NCBI GenBank assembly: GCA_023256405.1
Contig: JAGDXK010000023.1
Location: 3,704-25,798, forward strand
Reading direction: 5' to 3'
Source: Nitrososphaerales archaeon
GTDB lineage: Archaea > Thermoproteota > Nitrososphaeria > Conexivisphaerales > UBA164
Length of the DNA: 22,095 nucleotides
Position 1 is the stretch's first letter, and each line of letters opens with the position of its first letter. A program made the translations under genes and the position numbers. Positions 20,445 to 22,095 of this stretch are shown in pieces. The notes under the pieces are model-generated. The model worked only from the letters and a program-made list of their open reading frames with translations. It ran no database searches and was not told where the DNA came from.

Positions 20445-22095
20445 CTACAGCTCGTTAGTAAGTGGTAGGCCCAGTATCTGCATGGCATCGGATATGACCA
20501 TCTTGAACGCAAGAACGAGCGCCAGCCTGAATTTCCTGATCTCCGGGTCAGGCTCATCCAGAACTCTTCTTTTTTCATAAAAAACGTTGAACTTGAACGC
20601 TAGGTCATGAGTGTAGCTGGCTATGGTGGTTATCGAGAGAGATCTGAGCGCCCTATGGATTACATAATCAAGCTTGCTCATCTGTAGAGCGAGATCTCTC
20701 TCCTCAGGAGCAAGCGTTATAGGTGCAAGATCGGGGCTCTGTTCCCCAGCCCTTTCAAGTATTTTCACTGCTCTAGCATATGAGTACTGTATATATGGTC
20801 CCGTATCTCCTTCAAGCTTCAGCGCCTCGTCTATGTCAAAGACGATCTGTTTATCAAGATCGGGCCTTATAAGCGAGTATCTTATGGCAGCGACGGCCAC
20901 TTTTTCTGCTACCTCCTCCTTATTTTTGAGGCCCGGGTTTCTTTCGTTTACAATCTTAAGGGCCGCGCCTTTTATGACGTCCATCAAATCATCCAAATTA
21001 TAATATATACCACTTCTGCCTGACATGTGCACGAACTCCTTCTCTACGGGCCGTTTTGTCACCTTTTCGGCCGTATTCTTTGAAAGCGCAACCAGACCGT
21101 ATGCTATAACGTTGTAGTTCCGTTTTCCAGACAAAGCCCCCAGAGTCTCCTTAATAAGCTCCTGGAGAGGCAGCTGTCTTTGATCTATTAAAATGTATGT
21201 TTCATCCGCAGGACTGTAGAGCCCCTTTTCTCCCTCAAAAAGATCTGTAGTATACAAAGGCGTCCCGTCTGGCTGGACATCATACACTTTGTAAAAGAAG
21301 TCGTCCTTAATTAGGCCGAGCTTCCACGCAGCATAGGTGAGATCCTTTGCAGTATAAACAGCCGTTCCATCGCTCCTCACCAGTATCTTCTTGTCCAAAA
21401 GCACCCAGCAGTTCTTGTACTTACCCTCTGTTACGAATTTCAGGAGTCCTCTTTCCTTGAGCACCTCGAACATCTTATTCCAGTAGCCCCCGTGCACAAA
21501 GTGGCTTTCCCAGTTGAGCAGATCGTATCTTGCCCCAATTCTCCAGGCGCTCCTGAGCTGCTCTTTAACTATCCTGTTAATTATGTTCTGCGCAAAAGCG
21601 TAGATCTCCCCACCCTTTTCGAGATCCTTAAGTACCTGGCTCCTCATCCTTTTAAGTTCCTCGTTCTCCTCAATCGCCTTGTTGGCATTCACGTACACCA
21701 CGTCACCGCAGTAATGATCGTACTTCATATCGCTCTCCGTCGAGAACCCAAGATACTTGAAACCAACGATCAGATCGGCCACCTGCACGCCTGTGTCATC
21801 AATGTAGTTTAACACTGTCACTTCATGCCCAACCCTTTTAAATAACCTGTAAAAGGCATCGCCCAGAACTACGTTACGCGCATGTCCAACATGCAGCGCC
21901 TTGTTGGGGTTAACACTGGTGTGCTCTATTACGATCCTCTTTCGCGGACCCACGTTTATCTCTCCGAATCCTCCACGGCCTATTAGCTCCTTGATGAATT
22001 TAAAATAATATGCATCGGTAAAGGTAAAATTGATGAACCCGCTTCTGTGGGCTTCGGCGTTGATCTCCTCCCTGTTAATGTTAATCTGGCCCAAT
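20445..22095 (-). CDS. argS: Arginyl-tRNA synthetase (5' end outside window)
   Basis: A class I synthetase charging tRNA-Arg. 550 codons are visible; the frame is open to the right edge, and about 70-90 N-terminal residues (the Add-1 tRNA-binding domain) are missing because of the window end. Motifs: E-H-T-S-V-N-P-N-K-A-L-H-V-G-H-A-R-N with the HIGH box as HVGH, the Y-I-D-D-T-G-V-Q segment, and S-D-G-T-A-V-Y-T-A-K-D for the amino-acid site. The KMSKS equivalent is H-M-S-G-R-S-G, where most archaeal enzymes have K-M-S-x-R-x-G. The C-terminal anticodon-binding DALR domain includes Y-I-Q-Y-S-Y-A-R and ends in G-L-P-L. Downstream GGGP synthase has its own promoter. Confidence 0.95.
   Translation of the reverse strand, partial: LGQININREEINAEAHRSGFINFTFTDAYYFKFIKELIGRGGFGEINVGPRKRIVIEHTSVNPNKALHVGHARNVVLGDAFYRLFKRVGHEVTVLNYIDDTGVQVADLIVGFKYLGFSTESDMKYDHYCGDVVYVNANKAIEENEELKRMRSQVLKDLEKGGEIYAFAQNIINRIVKEQLRSAWRIGARYDLLNWESHFVHGGYWNKMFEVLKERGLLKFVTEGKYKNCWVLLDKKILVRSDGTAVYTAKDLTYAAWKLGLIKDDFFYKVYDVQPDGTPLYTTDLFEGEKGLYSPADETYILIDQRQLPLQELIKETLGALSGKRNYNVIAYGLVALSKNTAEKVTKRPVEKEFVHMSGRSGIYYNLDDLMDVIKGAALKIVNERNPGLKNKEEVAEKVAVAAIRYSLIRPDLDKQIVFDIDEALKLEGDTGPYIQYSYARAVKILERAGEQSPDLAPITLAPEERDLALQMSKLDYVIHRALRSLSITTIASYTHDLAFKFNVFYEKRRVLDEPDPEIRKFRLALVLAFKMVISDAMQILGLPLTNEL

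Noticed and set aside
1..22095. tRNA, rRNA, CRISPR arrays or insertion sequences
   Set aside because: No cloverleaf, rRNA core, regularly spaced repeats, or transposase frame was seen; the gaps are short and explained by promoters or the origin.

Overview
The window looks like a compact chromosomal segment of a thermophilic archaeon of the TACK lineage (Thermoproteota/Crenarchaeota or a close relative); I cannot name a lower rank. Evidence: archaeal ribosomal proteins and RNA polymerase subunits, an Elf1-type elongation factor, an Rpo3 with four Fe-S-type cysteines, archaeal NAC, RNase P protein subunits, three ether-lipid enzymes, and an Orc1/Cdc6 gene beside a multi-ORB replication origin. 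First genes of transcription units mostly have a TATA box centred about 25-30 nt before the start codon (leaderless or nearly so). Internal operon genes carry GGTGA or GGAGG Shine-Dalgarno motifs. AGG/AGA and ATA codons are frequent.

Layout. Left edge: a partial GINS subunit (-) diverges from nac (+), which converges on uS10 and Elf1 (-). Next, on the minus strand, is a tight translation operon: uS13-uS4-uS11-Rpo3-eL18-uL13-uS9 (4974 down to 1600). A perfectly palindromic TATA box separates this operon from a divergent geranylgeranyl reductase (+). Then come aTrm56 and a UPF0148 zinc-ribbon protein (-), a short polyprenyl diphosphate synthase and DUF371 (+), diphthine synthase fused to a DUF357-like domain plus an Lrp-type RAM domain protein (-), RNase P Rpp30-like and Pop5 (+), DUF655 and ThiL (+), and a small winged-helix protein (-).

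The longest non-coding stretch (12668-13150) is a replication origin: four ORB-type elements, an AT-rich segment between an oppositely oriented pair, and orc1/cdc6 immediately downstream. The last ORB lies in the orc1 promoter. To the right are Rpo4 and eL21 (-), then a potassium-transport operon (-) made of a membrane-anchored winged-helix protein, KdpA and KdpB, with no KdpC. A short unknown gene (+) follows, preceded by a perfect 18-bp palindrome, then GGGP synthase and a 5'-truncated arginyl-tRNA synthetase (-).

Most of the content is information processing: translation, transcription, RNase P, tRNA modification, replication initiation. Three enzymes of archaeal lipid synthesis (prenyl synthase, GGGP synthase, geranylgeranyl reductase) are scattered through it. 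The most interesting parts are the origin with its flanking winged-helix gene, the KdpC-less Kdp operon with its membrane HTH protein, the Dph5-DUF357 fusion, and the palindromic control elements.
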